A stretch of 64,000 nucleotides of DNA from Pseudomaricurvus sp033283335 (GCA_033283335.1 JAWMQP010000011.1:62001-126000), one strand, 5' to 3'; positions 51,759-62,166 are shown, counted from the first letter of the stretch. Numbers and translations are program-made. Notes: generated from the letters alone by a model not told the origin.

Positions 51759-52317
51759 GAGGTCCTCTTTCTCCTGCTCAATTTTTTTGGAGTTGAATAT
51801 GTTGCTGCAATTCACAAGCGTATTTTTAATCGTGTCGTTGCTGTTGAGTTGTTGTAATCGATAATGTGAAAATCATTCTGGAGATGCATAAAAAGCCTGT
51901 AAAATACAATTTTCGAGCGCTCTAAATAACTTTTATTAATGCTTTTTAAATGAGCATAAACAAAACCTATGACTCGCGGCGGTGCATTCTGGAGCGTTTT
52001 TTCAGAGACTGGGCAACCATTGGTCTTTGTGGTGGCCTAAAAACGCAGCTATCTGGTCTTACAGCAGCAAAATGTGAGCAGACGGCCGTATAACAGAGCG
52101 TCACTATGGGATAGCGACAGGGTTGGATGGAGAATAACGCCCCATTTTGGGGCTCGAAGTTTATGAAAGTCGCCTTGGCCCGATCATATTTCTAATCGGA
52201 AAGCGCGAAAATACATCACATTCCTTCTATGAGAGAGTGCACTAGGAGGGGAAGCCGGGTGTAATAGAAGGGCTGTTGAAACAGCGGAATAGCCGCTCCA
52301 ACGGCCCATCACAGGGA
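51759..52317. other. Long intergenic region upstream of TonB receptor 1
   Basis: These 559 bp have no credible ORF. GAGCGCTC at 51915-51922 is a short palindrome; the rest to 52260 shows no clear repeats. The hairpin at 52270-52307 is listed separately. The promoter of the receptor gene is expected at 51800-51960. Confidence 0.45.
52270..52307 (-). terminator. Imperfect hairpin after P1 peptidase gene
   Basis: Leftward GGGC-GTTG-AGCGG pairs with CCGCT-CAAC-GCCC with small bulges, 11 bp past the P1 stop. It is followed by TTCTATTA, a weak T tract. It likely ends the TonB-MFS-peptidase unit. Confidence 0.6.
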
Positions 52318-53487
52318 CTAGCTAAGATTCGATTCGCAATTGAGACGCCCATAACGCTGCATAAGGGACGTCAATGCATCGTGGTCAATTGCCGGTAAGG
52401 TATACCCAGCAGGCTTCACCACCGGCAGAGTTTCCGCCGCCACCATGGCATTGACGATGGCTTCTTCCACCGCTTGTACAGCCGCTGTGTGCATCAAGTC
52501 ACAGTGGGTATCGTTGAGGGTTTCCATGCTGAAACTGGTGGGTTGATGCGCTCCCAGCGGCGGCACCTCGATCGGGTTGGCCACTGAGAACGCCAGTACC
52601 AGATCGCCAGAATAGTGTCCACCCGGTGATCCCGTGCGGGCAATGCCCATGGCGCCGCGCTTGGCCAGGCGAGACAGTTGGGTCGGGTTCAGCGGCAAAT
52701 CGGTGGCGATATTTACCACGATGGAGCCCTGATCATGCCCCATCACTTCTGACAGCCAGGCGTTCTCCGTCAGGTGCTCACCCACTGGCACCCCCAGAAT
52801 ATTCAGCTCGCTGCGCATGCCAAAATTGGATTGCACCAACACACCGACGGTAAATGTCTCACCATTAATATCAATGACCCGCGAGCTGGTGCCTGTACCG
52901 CCTTTAAATTCGTAGGTTTGCATCCCGGTACCGCCACCCACATTGCCCTCAGCCACCGGACCGTCAGTCGCACCATTCAGCGCCGCGTGGACATGTTCCG
53001 CTTTCACATGAAAGCCACAAATATCATTGGTCGGGCCGTCGTAGGTTTCCGCCACAACCGGCATCGCCCAGCCGTGCTCTTCAATAAAGGTGTTGCGATA
53101 CCGGCTGACCATCCATTCGGTCGTCGCATGGTGGGTCATGCCCACCGCATGGGTGTTGGTAATACAAACAGGCCCCAGAAAGTAACCGGCGTCGTTGATC
53201 CAGTGACTACCCGTCAATTCACCATTGCCATTGAGATCAAAGGTTGCCGCCCAAACCGGTTTGGGATCGGTCTCGAATCCGCGAGGCAGGATGGCGGTGA
53301 CCCCGGTATTCACGGGGCCCACACCCACCTCTAGCTGAGGGTGTTGCTTTTGCAAGGTAGTGAATCCCACTTTGATGCCGGGGACATCGGTAATGGCATT
53401 CCACTGACCGGTCACCCCCTTGAAAGGCAAACCCAAATCCCGCGCGCGGGGCTTTCTCTGCTGAGGTATATGGTTCGAATCAGACAT
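52318..53487 (-). CDS. P1-family peptidase (DmpA/BapA-like aminopeptidase)
   Basis: This 389-residue DmpA-type Ntn-hydrolase has RKPRARDLGLPFKG, GQWNAITDVPGIKVG, and the autoprocessing Gly-Ser in GHDQGSIVVN near residue 250 (Ser as N-terminal nucleophile after cleavage), then IATDLPLNPTQLSRLAKRGA and GSPGGHYSGDLVLAFS. Enzymes of this family release N-terminal residues from peptides, D-amino acid amides or beta-peptides. No signal peptide is seen. It follows MFS and TonB genes in one leftward unit, so the unit likely imports and cleaves a peptide. Confidence 0.9.
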   Translation of the reverse strand: MSDSNHIPQQRKPRARDLGLPFKGVTGQWNAITDVPGIKVGFTTLQKQHPQLEVGVGPVNTGVTAILPRGFETDPKPVWAATFDLNGNGELTGSHWINDAGYFLGPVCITNTHAVGMTHHATTEWMVSRYRNTFIEEHGWAMPVVAETYDGPTNDICGFHVKAEHVHAALNGATDGPVAEGNVGGGTGMQTYEFKGGTGTSSRVIDINGETFTVGVLVQSNFGMRSELNILGVPVGEHLTENAWLSEVMGHDQGSIVVNIATDLPLNPTQLSRLAKRGAMGIARTGSPGGHYSGDLVLAFSVANPIEVPPLGAHQPTSFSMETLNDTHCDLMHTAAVQAVEEAIVNAMVAAETLPVVKPAGYTLPAIDHDALTSLMQRYGRLNCESNLS

Positions 53488-53559
53488 ACGAAACTCTTTA
53501 TGAAAACTCTTTTTTAAACACTGTTAAATAAAACCGCTTACGGTCTCGACAGTATCAAC

Positions 53560-54744
53560 TTATGCGGTAGCCGCTTGCCGGGCTTTAAAGGCCGCCAGAA
53601 ACAACACCAGACTGACGATGACCGATATGGAAATCAGGGTAATAACCACCGACAGGCCGGAACTGGATAACAACAGGGCTACGCCTGCAGGCCCCACCGC
53701 AACACCGGCACTGTGAAAAGCCGGCGCCATGGCCACACTGCAACCGGAATCATCCACGGCGTTAACCGCGGCATACTGATAAGCCAGGGAGTAATTCCAG
53801 ACAAAGTTGTAGAGGGCGGTACTGGCCACAAACAACCATTCATTAATTTCACCGGCCAGAACCAGGGCCGCCACCACGGTACCGAGAGCACTGAGAGTCA
53901 GGGGCCAGGCACGGCCAAAGCGTTCACCTTTCCAGGCCGCCAACAGCGCACCGGCAATGCCAAAGGCCACCCCGATGGACAGTCCCAGACCAATAAAGTC
54001 GGCCGTCAATCCTCCTTCACTGCCCATACGTTCAATGTAAGTCCAGTAGCAACCGACATTGAAAAAGAACATGAAACAACCCGACAGTGCCAACAGCGAA
54101 GCCGGTTTAAACGCCGCCGACCAGTTCATCTTCAGCTCGTTGGATCGGCCAGCAGCAGGTAACCACTTGACCATCGCCAAAGCCAGAATGTCCATGGTGA
54201 TCAGTAACACCACCACGCCCGTGAGGCCATGATCAGCAATTACCGATGGCAGGATCACCAGACCGATGACTTGAAAAGCTACCTGGGCCGCCAACGACAA
54301 ACCAAAGTTTCGATCAGGATGGCGCCCATCGGACAACATGGTCAGTGCCAACGAGTAGGCACCACCACCACCCAAACTGGCGCAGGCCAGTGCCATGGAC
54401 ACCGCCGTGGTACTTTCAGACAGAATCGCCACCACATGGCCAATCAGCATCATGACCATGGTCACAGTCGTGGCGGTACGCCAGTTCACTTTACGCACCC
54501 AGAACAGCGCACTGATAGAACCGATAGCCGACGCCGATCCCACCAGCGCCGACAGAAAACCCAGCTCCTGGTCATTCAGTCCCAGCGACATATGTGCGGC
54601 ACTCATCAAGAGCGGTAAAATCAAAAAGGCGGCGGCGGAGACCACCGACAATAACACCCCTGCAAACAAACTTTTGCCGCTATCAAGATCGGCCCGTGGA
54701 ATATCCAGAGGCGCTTCTGATGGGGCATCCAGGGAAAGACTCAT
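53560..54744 (-). CDS. MFS transporter
   Basis: This 394-residue protein has 12 hydrophobic helices. Loop motifs are modest (GSISALFWVRKVNWRTA, LAAWKGERFGRAWP), so it is a divergent member. It lies 72 bp before the P1 peptidase and 116 bp after the TonB receptor, all leftward, suggesting one unit. It may carry the outer-membrane-imported substrate or its product across the inner membrane. The substrate is unknown. Confidence 0.85.
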   Translation of the reverse strand: MSLSLDAPSEAPLDIPRADLDSGKSLFAGVLLSVVSAAAFLILPLLMSAAHMSLGLNDQELGFLSALVGSASAIGSISALFWVRKVNWRTATTVTMVMMLIGHVVAILSESTTAVSMALACASLGGGGAYSLALTMLSDGRHPDRNFGLSLAAQVAFQVIGLVILPSVIADHGLTGVVVLLITMDILALAMVKWLPAAGRSNELKMNWSAAFKPASLLALSGCFMFFFNVGCYWTYIERMGSEGGLTADFIGLGLSIGVAFGIAGALLAAWKGERFGRAWPLTLSALGTVVAALVLAGEINEWLFVASTALYNFVWNYSLAYQYAAVNAVDDSGCSVAMAPAFHSAGVAVGPAGVALLLSSSGLSVVITLISISVIVSLVLFLAAFKARQAATA

Positions 54745-54860
54745 TCAAACCACCTTGAGGATGCACGGTCCAGACATCACGGACCGTGTTAGAAAAAAAA
54801 GTGTAAAGATTCACATGACAGGAACAGGTCTTAACCTGAACCCGCTCCTGTCACTGAGAG

Positions 54861-57107
54861 TTAAAACCAGTTGTAAGTCAGGCTGACACCATAATTGGCC
54901 GGGGTACCATAGTTAACGATGTAATTACCCTGAATGCCAGTCTGGTCAAATACCTCGGCCACATACTCCTTATCGGTGATGTTATCACCCCACAAGGCCA
55001 GCTCCCACTGATCGCGGAAGTAGATGGAGGCACGGGCATTCAGCAAACCATAGGCTTCCACTTTATGGAATGGGCGGTTTTCGACCTGCTTATAAATGTC
55101 ATCCTGATAAGTGCCGGCCAGCAATACTGCTGCGCGCAGGTCATTATTCAGATTCCACTCGTAACGGACGCTCATGTTAAAGCTGTACTCCGGCGCGTTC
55201 GGCAACTCCAACCCCTTGAAGGCCGGATCGTTGTTTTCCGTATCGAGGAAACTGACACCGGCACGAACATCCAAACCTTCTACTGGCACCCACCAGGCTT
55301 CTACTTCGGCACCGCGAATGGTGGCTTCTTCGGCATTGGTCAGAGCAATCAACGCCAGTGAGTTCTCCGGTGTGGTGAACAACTGCATATTGTCATAGTC
55401 ATACTGGAAGGCCGAGGCATTCAACTGCAGGGTGTTCTCCAGCAAGTTGGCCTTCATGCCCACTTCGTAGGCTGTGATTTCCTCCGAATCGTAAGGGGCC
55501 AGCTCTTCATCACTGCCGACCCAGGCACCGGAGAAACCGCCGCTTTTGAAGCCCTTCGACACACTGGCGTAAACCAACAAGTTATCGGTTGGGGTCCAAT
55601 CCAGGCCCACTTTGCCGGACACATTCTCATCTTTAAAGGTGTCATCGGTTTGCCCCAAAACCACGGGGCCATTGGCTGGGTCAACCCCGATCAAGCCCAG
55701 ATACCAACTGTCGTTAAAGGGGTTATCGTCGGTGGTCTGGCCCTCAAACTCTTTTTCTTCCTTGGTGTAACGCACCCCGGTGATCAGCTTCAAAGTATCG
55801 GCAAACTGCCACTCGGTGTGGACAAAGCTGGCGTAGGTGGTGGTCTTCTGGTCCCAACTGACGGTGAAATCAGTATTCAAGGTCGCGCGGGATTTAATGT
55901 ACTGGTTGGGGTCACCGATGGCTTTTTCGGTGGAATAGAAGCCGCCCACAATCCAGCTGAAATCACTGGCGTCATTGGAGGTCAGGCGGATTTCCTGGGA
56001 AAACAGGGAGTTTTCATTGTGATAGAAAATATCACTTTCTTCATCGGGGCTACCGCCGGCATCTTCGTCCATATCCCGGATCACACTTTCATAGCCCGAG
56101 ATCGAGGTCAGTACAGCGGCCCCCAGATCAACGTTAAAGTGCACAGAAGCACCTTTGGAATCGATGTCCATCTGCGGGTCCATGTTCCAGGCACCTTTGT
56201 AAGGATTGTCCGGATTGGGGTCAGCGTACCCTGCCCAATCGTAACAACCCGGGCCACTGAAACCAGTCTCGGCATAAGCAGGACAGTCAGAGAAATCCAA
56301 TGCGGCAACACCGAAGGATTTCCAGGTGGTGCCAGCATCGCCTTTGGTTTCCCCGGCGTGCACATTCAGCAGCATGTCGGCGTTTTCACTGATGTCCCAG
56401 CCCAGTTGCGCGCGCCAGGCCTGGGTGGTCGATGCACCGTATTCGTCATTACCGGTGTAGGTGTTTTCAATGTAACCACCCTGACGGTCACTGTACTTCA
56501 CCGATAGACGACCATTCAGGTTATCGGTCAACGCGCCGTTGATAAAGCCTTCGGTTTCAAAGGTTTTGTAGCTGCCATAGCCTACGGTCATACCCGCTTC
56601 AAAATCTTCGGTGGGCTTGTTGGAAATGAAGTTAACTGCACCTGCGGTAGTATTACGGCCGTACAGCGTCCCTTGAGGACCTTTCAAGACTTCCACGCGA
56701 TCCAGGTCAAACAACTGGAACCCAAGCATGGACGGCGCGCTCAGAAACACCTCATCAATGTAGACCCCGGCCGACTGGCTGTTATTGGCATGGAAGTCAT
56801 TCAAGCCAACACCGCGAATGGTGACAACGGGGTTGGTGGAACCCAGGGTATTTTTAATGTCCAGACTGGGCACCTGTGCCGCGACATCAGTCGCCGTGGC
56901 CATTTTCATTTCTTTGAGCTGGTCACCGGACATGGCCGAGATAGCCACCCCGACATCCTGAGCACTCTGAGCTCGCTTCTGTGCGGTCACCACGATCTCT
57001 TCGATCTGTACGCCAGCTTGAGCCGTCAGGCTGGCGGAAGCCAAGGCCAAGGCCAAGGCGGTAGGTCGAACAATATTTCGGGGGCGATAAAGTATCTCTT
57101 TGGTCAT
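54861..57107 (-). CDS. TonB-dependent outer-membrane receptor (2)
   Basis: This 748-residue receptor has a signal peptide (RPTALALALASASLTAQA), a TonB box VQIEEIVVTAQKRAQS, and a plug with VGVAISAMSGDQLKEM, IRGVGLNDFH and VEVLKGPQGTLYGRNTTAG. The barrel ends VSLTYNWF with the terminal aromatic needed for assembly. It is the first gene of the leftward unit with MFS and P1 peptidase, and is divergent from the AraC-type regulator at 57461, which probably controls it. Confidence 0.92.
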   Translation of the reverse strand: MTKEILYRPRNIVRPTALALALASASLTAQAGVQIEEIVVTAQKRAQSAQDVGVAISAMSGDQLKEMKMATATDVAAQVPSLDIKNTLGSTNPVVTIRGVGLNDFHANNSQSAGVYIDEVFLSAPSMLGFQLFDLDRVEVLKGPQGTLYGRNTTAGAVNFISNKPTEDFEAGMTVGYGSYKTFETEGFINGALTDNLNGRLSVKYSDRQGGYIENTYTGNDEYGASTTQAWRAQLGWDISENADMLLNVHAGETKGDAGTTWKSFGVAALDFSDCPAYAETGFSGPGCYDWAGYADPNPDNPYKGAWNMDPQMDIDSKGASVHFNVDLGAAVLTSISGYESVIRDMDEDAGGSPDEESDIFYHNENSLFSQEIRLTSNDASDFSWIVGGFYSTEKAIGDPNQYIKSRATLNTDFTVSWDQKTTTYASFVHTEWQFADTLKLITGVRYTKEEKEFEGQTTDDNPFNDSWYLGLIGVDPANGPVVLGQTDDTFKDENVSGKVGLDWTPTDNLLVYASVSKGFKSGGFSGAWVGSDEELAPYDSEEITAYEVGMKANLLENTLQLNASAFQYDYDNMQLFTTPENSLALIALTNAEEATIRGAEVEAWWVPVEGLDVRAGVSFLDTENNDPAFKGLELPNAPEYSFNMSVRYEWNLNNDLRAAVLLAGTYQDDIYKQVENRPFHKVEAYGLLNARASIYFRDQWELALWGDNITDKEYVAEVFDQTGIQGNYIVNYGTPANYGVSLTYNWF

Positions 57108-57460
57108 GTTGGCTCTTCCTCAAGTGCGCTCTATTTTGGTGCCGCTCCCGTATATGTGCATCATCGTGGTGCCAAAATACGTTATCTGCGGCTATTTTCG
57201 TCAAACTTGTCACCGGCAATACCGAGTGCACCTATTATTAATTCAGCCAGTCTACGATTGATTGACATCTCACGACAGCTACTGTCGCGAAGTGTTAGCG
57301 AGCGACGGTATGGAAAACCCACCGTCTGGCCACAACAATCTTGAGATTTTCCCCCAAAAGCCGTAACTTACCGAGGTGCGCCCACATCCAGTAGTAGCAA
57401 GCAGTCGCTAGGCATGGTTAGTAGACAGACATGTCAGCCGCTGTCCTTTGTTGAGACACA
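57108..57460. other. Divergent promoter region, TonB unit / AraC gene
   Basis: These about 353 bp separate the TonB receptor and AraC genes. Loose repeats of CGACAG and TGTC are present, but no perfect dyad over 8 bp was seen. AraC-type sites are usually direct, degenerate half-sites and could not be defined by eye. Confidence 0.45.
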
Positions 57461-58513
57461 ATGCAAAACACAACCTTATCCGACAACAACACTGAAGGTA
57501 CCTTCTCCGCGCCCCAAATCAGTGTTCGTTATTTGCTTCCTTTATTCCGCTATCTCCGGATTCATAACCGTGATTTGGCAGAAAGCTACTTGAAGCGGTA
57601 TCAACTGGATGAAGAGCAATTTGAGAGCGAACAAACCATCGGCATGGACTGTTATCAGACGCTATTGGAGTCTGCCGCCGAAGAAATTGGTGATACCAAC
57701 CTGGGCTTGAGGGTGTATGAAACCCTGGAATTAAAAGACTTGGGCATTCTGGGCTACGCCATGGCCAGCGCTGTGGATATAAATAGCGCCATGACTCTCA
57801 ATATCCGTTACCACCATCTGTACCAAACCGGTATGGGCCTGGCCATGGAAGAACACGGCAACCGCGTCCATATGACCTACCGGGTATTGTCCCCAGGGTT
57901 GGGTTATAGCCGCCAGGACTCAGAGATCAGCCTGATGTTCGGGGTTTTTGTCATTCGCCTGCTAGCCAAAAGTGATTGGCGCCCCGATGAAGCCCATTTT
58001 CAACACTCGGCTCCCGACAATATTGCTGAGCATAAACAGTTGTTGTGCCAAAAACTCTATTTCGACCAACCGACCAATAAACTGGTGTTCGAAAAAGATA
58101 TCCTCAGTCACCCCATCCGTAACGCCAATCAACACCTGTTCCACACAATGGAAGAAGCTCTCAGACGAATTGTTCAGACTCAGGAGCATGATGATGACGC
58201 GCTGCTGGAGAGTGTGCAAAGGGAAATTATTGCCGCCCTGCCAGAAGCTCTGCCCAGCATTGAGCAAGTCTCTGACACATTAAAGATGGGGGCTCGAACC
58301 CTGCAACGTCGGCTGTCGGAGAAAGGTTACAACTTTTCTAAATTGCTGGATATGACCCGCCGACAATTGGCTATGAATTATTTAAAAAACTCCACCATGT
58401 CGACCACCGAAATTGCATTCCTGCTGGCCTATTCAGAAAGCAGCGCATTTGACCGAGCGTTTAAACGCTGGACCTCCATGAAGCCGCTGGAATACCGACA
58501 ACAGCACCGATAA
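57461..58513 (+). CDS. AraC-family regulator (ArgR/OruR-type, Arabinose_bd domain)
   Basis: This 350-residue protein has an N-terminal 230-residue domain of the Arabinose_bd/DUF type used by AraC regulators such as OruR (YLLPLFRYLRIHN, GLRVYETLELKDLGILGYAMAS). The C-terminal AraC helix-turn-helix pair is at 260-350: SDTLKMGARTLQRRLSEKGYNFSKLL, then STTEIAFLLAYSESSAFDRAFKRW. No strong Shine-Dalgarno precedes the ATG at 57461. It is divergent from TonB receptor 2 and likely activates that peptide-uptake unit in response to a small ligand. Confidence 0.88.
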   Translation: MQNTTLSDNNTEGTFSAPQISVRYLLPLFRYLRIHNRDLAESYLKRYQLDEEQFESEQTIGMDCYQTLLESAAEEIGDTNLGLRVYETLELKDLGILGYAMASAVDINSAMTLNIRYHHLYQTGMGLAMEEHGNRVHMTYRVLSPGLGYSRQDSEISLMFGVFVIRLLAKSDWRPDEAHFQHSAPDNIAEHKQLLCQKLYFDQPTNKLVFEKDILSHPIRNANQHLFHTMEEALRRIVQTQEHDDDALLESVQREIIAALPEALPSIEQVSDTLKMGARTLQRRLSEKGYNFSKLLDMTRRQLAMNYLKNSTMSTTEIAFLLAYSESSAFDRAFKRWTSMKPLEYRQQHR

Positions 58514-58537
58514 TAGATCCGGCTTCTTTCGCCTGCA

Positions 58538-59638
58538 CTATGGCCTGTGGCATGGCTTGTGGAGATAAATTTTCTTAAACCCCACGGTCAACAATGGCAG
58601 CAGAAATATCACAATAAAAGCCCAGGTCAAGCTGCCATACCCTTTGGCAATCAGAGTAATCAAACCAAATTCATTCGCCAGAACGATGGAGCTGATGAGC
58701 GCAACAAAGGCAATCACCGGCCTCAACCACCGGGGCATGAGTTGATGTTTTTCACGGTAGAGCTCATTAATGCGCTCATTCAACGCGTGAATAAACCCCG
58801 TGCCAGTCTGTACAAAAGTCCCAAACATCACAATGTAGATCGCCAGCTGCAACCCATTTTCATTCAGCCTTGAAATCATATAATCCAGTGGTACCGCTGC
58901 ATGTAATACTTCCGGGTAGGTGGCAATCATGGTAAGAAAAAACATCATGGCTGGTGCCATCGCAATCGGACCCGCAAGCATACCCGCCAGAATGGCATCG
59001 CTGCGCGATTGCATATGACGGGTAGAAAAGAGAATGATCGGTATGACTGCTATGCTGTAACCAACGTACTTAATGCCGCCCATCAGCCAATCGCTACCCA
59101 GTGTTACCTGGGGAAGATTGGTGAAGAAGTCTTCATTAAATTCCCACAGATACCAGCCGACAAACACCACGTAAGTCACATACAAAAGAATCGACCAGCC
59201 ACTTAAGACCTTTTCGACAAGACTTGTTCCAAAAAACACCAGAATGCCAATTGCTATCATCAAACCAACCGTGCCAGTTACTTTTGAAAAGCCTATGTGT
59301 TTAGCAACAATTTCTCCAGCCGCAGACGCAATGACAGCCAGGACCAGTAACCCCAAAATGAAATAGGCAATTTCGAATAAAAACCACCAACGGCCCAATA
59401 AAGTCTGAAAAAAGCTTCGATAATTGTCACTTTGAGTTATACGAGAAAGCTCAAACGACAGGGTGGCAATCACGCTGAACAGTACCGTTGCCAGTACCAT
59501 TCCAAATAGGCCACCGACGGTTCCTGCGGTCAGGAAAAATTCCACCAGTTCACGACCGGTCGCATAGCCACCACCAATTAATACGCCCATAAAGAGAAAG
59601 CCGGGCAACCAAATACGCTGAAACACCCCTGCAGTCAT
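58538..59638 (-). CDS. YkvI-family (COG3949) membrane transporter
   Basis: This 366-residue protein has about 10-11 helices. It starts RIWLPGFLFMGVLIGGGYATGRELVEFFL, the Gly-rich TM1 unwound region typical of COG3949/YkvI-like LeuT-fold transporters, with AVIASAAGEIVAKHIG later. It is a probable amino-acid or small-solute transporter. It is convergent with the AraC gene (24 bp) and separated from TonB receptor 3 by a terminator, so it has its own promoter. Confidence 0.82.
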   Translation of the reverse strand: MTAGVFQRIWLPGFLFMGVLIGGGYATGRELVEFFLTAGTVGGLFGMVLATVLFSVIATLSFELSRITQSDNYRSFFQTLLGRWWFLFEIAYFILGLLVLAVIASAAGEIVAKHIGFSKVTGTVGLMIAIGILVFFGTSLVEKVLSGWSILLYVTYVVFVGWYLWEFNEDFFTNLPQVTLGSDWLMGGIKYVGYSIAVIPIILFSTRHMQSRSDAILAGMLAGPIAMAPAMMFFLTMIATYPEVLHAAVPLDYMISRLNENGLQLAIYIVMFGTFVQTGTGFIHALNERINELYREKHQLMPRWLRPVIAFVALISSIVLANEFGLITLIAKGYGSLTWAFIVIFLLPLLTVGFKKIYLHKPCHRP

Positions 59639-59674
59639 AGTTACTTTTCCGCTTAGTTGAATGATTTAGACAAA

Positions 59675-59706
59675 AAAATACCCGCATCAGACGATGCGGG
59701 TATTTT
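59675..59706. terminator. Terminator of TonB receptor 3 (possibly bidirectional)
   Basis: AAAATACCCGCATC / GATGCGGGTATTTT is a perfect 14-bp stem with AGAC loop and A/T tracts on both sides. Leftward it is followed by a run of seven T. It lies about 37 bp after the receptor stop. Confidence 0.92.
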
Positions 59707-59743
59707 GGTCTGGCAGACGCCGGGATTCACTGCGATCAATAGG

Positions 59744-62017
59744 TCACATTTTATAGCCTATGGACAGGCCTAAAGTCCGAGGCCTAATGATCCCCAGCTC
59801 TACCCGACCGGTGACGGCGGCGTCCGTGGATTCGATGGAAGTAATGCCTTCTTCATCAGTGAGGTTTTTACCGTAGAATTCCAAAGACCAGTTATCCCAC
59901 TCAACTCCCGCTCTTACATTCAGCAAGGTGTAGTCATCGGCCTCTCGAATCTTGCCGGCAGCATCGCGATTGTCAAAACCGGCCGGACGACTGTCGGTAT
60001 AGACCAGGCTGGCACCCACATAGGCTTCCATGCCACCGCCCATGACCCACTGGTAATCGGTCGAGAAGGTACCGGTCCACTCAGGCACAAAAGGTAACGG
60101 GTCGCCATCGAAGCCACCCACTGAAGGGTCCAGATCTTCCGTCAACGAGGCATCCGTGTATGCGCCGCTGAATGCAAAGCTCAAACCTGCCATGGGGTAA
60201 TAACTCGCGGTCAATTCCAGACCTTTGCTTTCAGCGGTACCACCGTTAACATTCGCACCGAAACCATCCACGTTAACCAACAGCTGTAAGTCTTGCCAAT
60301 CCAGATAATAGGCGGCGATATCCAGGCCAAACGAGCCGTCCTCACTGGTGGTTTTAAACCCGATTTCATAGCTGGTGAGCTCATCCGCATCGTAACTTCT
60401 TGGCACAGAGTCGGGAGCAAAGCCCGGCACCACATTCGGACCACCGGGACGGAAGCCGGTTGCCACGCGAATATAGGCCGAGGATTGTTCAGACAAAATA
60501 AAACGCGGCGTCAGCGACCAGGTCACCGGTGTTTCATCGGAATCTACAGCGAAATCAGAATCGCCGGCCAGTGGACCACTGCTGACCTGACGGCCGGTTT
60601 GCTCATTGTCACTGTAGCGTGCCCCTAAGGACAGCTCAAACGATGGTGAGATATACCAGGTGGCGTTGGCAAAGAAAGCCAGCTCTTCGTACTCTGAAAA
60701 CAAGCTCAGTTCAGCCAGCTTTGGCAGGCCTGCGACCGGTGTTTCTGTGCCTGGGTTGACGGCCAGGATTTGCTGATCAACCTGAGACTCCTCTTTGGTG
60801 TAAAAGGCACCTAACAACCACTCGAAACGTTCATTATTAGGCGAGATCAGGCGAAATTCCTGAGTGAATTTGTCCGTCAGGGTGACCTGGGGCAATACAG
60901 CACTGACGGGCATCCCCAGTCCGCCAAAATCTGCCGGCAAGCTCAAAAATGCTGACAATGGAATGCCGGCAAAGTTACTGGCAATGGCCGCATCCTGCTG
61001 GTAAGTCTGTTCAAAGCTGGAATCGCTGGTAATGGATTCCAAGGTAAAAGCTCCCAAATCCCACTTCATATCGAGACTGTAGATGTCGTACTCGAAGTCA
61101 GAAAACGCATCCTGATAGCGGGACTGTACTGGGCTGTTGTGCAGCTGCTTCAGCGTTGTCGCATCGGCATCGACGAGATCGGGGGCGCCGCTGTCGATAT
61201 TTTGTTGCATCGCCGTGAAAGTAAGAGACAGGTTGTCAGTGGGCAGGAACAACGCGGATAAGCGGCCACCATTGGACTCCAAATCGTTCAGTCCTTTGGC
61301 TTTCTGGGTGCCGTCTATCACGTTCACACTGGGATCGAGATAATCAGTAACTGGGTTGTTGCCAATAGAGTCAATAAAGCCGTCATCATAGCGACTGAAG
61401 GCTGAAGCGCGCACCGCCAGTTTGTCATTGATGGGGATGTTCACCACACCGGTAATGGCGTGACCAAGATCTCCATCTTTGACCGATTCGATACTGGTCT
61501 GGACTTTCACCTCCAGTGCTTCGGTGGAAGGTGCGTTAGGCACATACTTTAAAACACCGCCCAGGGAACTCGCCCCATAAAGCGTGCCCTGCGGCCCGCG
61601 CAGTACCTCAACCCGCGCCATATCGAAGGTATCAAAATCGCCGGAGACAACACCGCCATTGGCCAGGCCGGTACTGGAACCAAACGGCACATCGCCCATA
61701 TACACACCCACAGTAGCAGCAATACCGCCACTGTTGATGCCACGCAAAGTAATTCGGGAAGCGCCAGGCTGACTGCTCGTCGTGCTCAAGCCGGGAATCA
61801 ACGCCATCATATCCTGAAAGTTATGGGCCTGCTGCCGCTCGAGATCTTCACCACCCAGGACGGTAACCGACATCGGAATATCGGTAATGGACTGCGTACG
61901 TTTCTGCACCGTTACCAGAATTTCTTCAAGAAGTTCTTCTGCATACACGCCGCCTGTTGCAGCAAGCGAAACGGCTAAGGCTAGTGACGATGGTAAAATC
62001 CGGCTTTTTCTCTTCAT
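59744..62017 (-). CDS. TonB-dependent outer-membrane receptor (3)
   Basis: This roughly 757-residue receptor has a signal peptide (ILPSSLALAVSLAATGGVYA), a TonB box ELLEEILVTVQKRTQS, and a plug with IPMSVTVLGGEDLERQ, LRGINSGG and VEVLRGPQGTLYGASSLGG. The barrel ends LSIGYKM. A TTG at 62032 also opens the frame, but the ATG at 62017 has GGGGAG 8 bp upstream. It lies downstream of DUF819 and serine hydrolase genes in the same direction, 150 bp away, so it could be part of the same unit. Confidence 0.92.
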   Translation of the reverse strand: MKRKSRILPSSLALAVSLAATGGVYAEELLEEILVTVQKRTQSITDIPMSVTVLGGEDLERQQAHNFQDMMALIPGLSTTSSQPGASRITLRGINSGGIAATVGVYMGDVPFGSSTGLANGGVVSGDFDTFDMARVEVLRGPQGTLYGASSLGGVLKYVPNAPSTEALEVKVQTSIESVKDGDLGHAITGVVNIPINDKLAVRASAFSRYDDGFIDSIGNNPVTDYLDPSVNVIDGTQKAKGLNDLESNGGRLSALFLPTDNLSLTFTAMQQNIDSGAPDLVDADATTLKQLHNSPVQSRYQDAFSDFEYDIYSLDMKWDLGAFTLESITSDSSFEQTYQQDAAIASNFAGIPLSAFLSLPADFGGLGMPVSAVLPQVTLTDKFTQEFRLISPNNERFEWLLGAFYTKEESQVDQQILAVNPGTETPVAGLPKLAELSLFSEYEELAFFANATWYISPSFELSLGARYSDNEQTGRQVSSGPLAGDSDFAVDSDETPVTWSLTPRFILSEQSSAYIRVATGFRPGGPNVVPGFAPDSVPRSYDADELTSYEIGFKTTSEDGSFGLDIAAYYLDWQDLQLLVNVDGFGANVNGGTAESKGLELTASYYPMAGLSFAFSGAYTDASLTEDLDPSVGGFDGDPLPFVPEWTGTFSTDYQWVMGGGMEAYVGASLVYTDSRPAGFDNRDAAGKIREADDYTLLNVRAGVEWDNWSLEFYGKNLTDEEGITSIESTDAAVTGRVELGIIRPRTLGLSIGYKM

Positions 62018-62166
62018 GTCGCGGCTCCCCAATGTAATTTAAGTAGATATCCCGTGCGCTACATCACTGTAATACTGAGTATTACCCGATAGTAGCGTCA
62101 TAGTTTTGAGCTGCATTAGACCGAGTCGTCGAATCACTATGCCGATACGACAAAATCTTGCCATTG

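Noticed and set aside
55650..56507. 285-residue rightward ORF within TonB receptor 2
   Set aside because: Opposite strand of an intact receptor; no homology or start signal.
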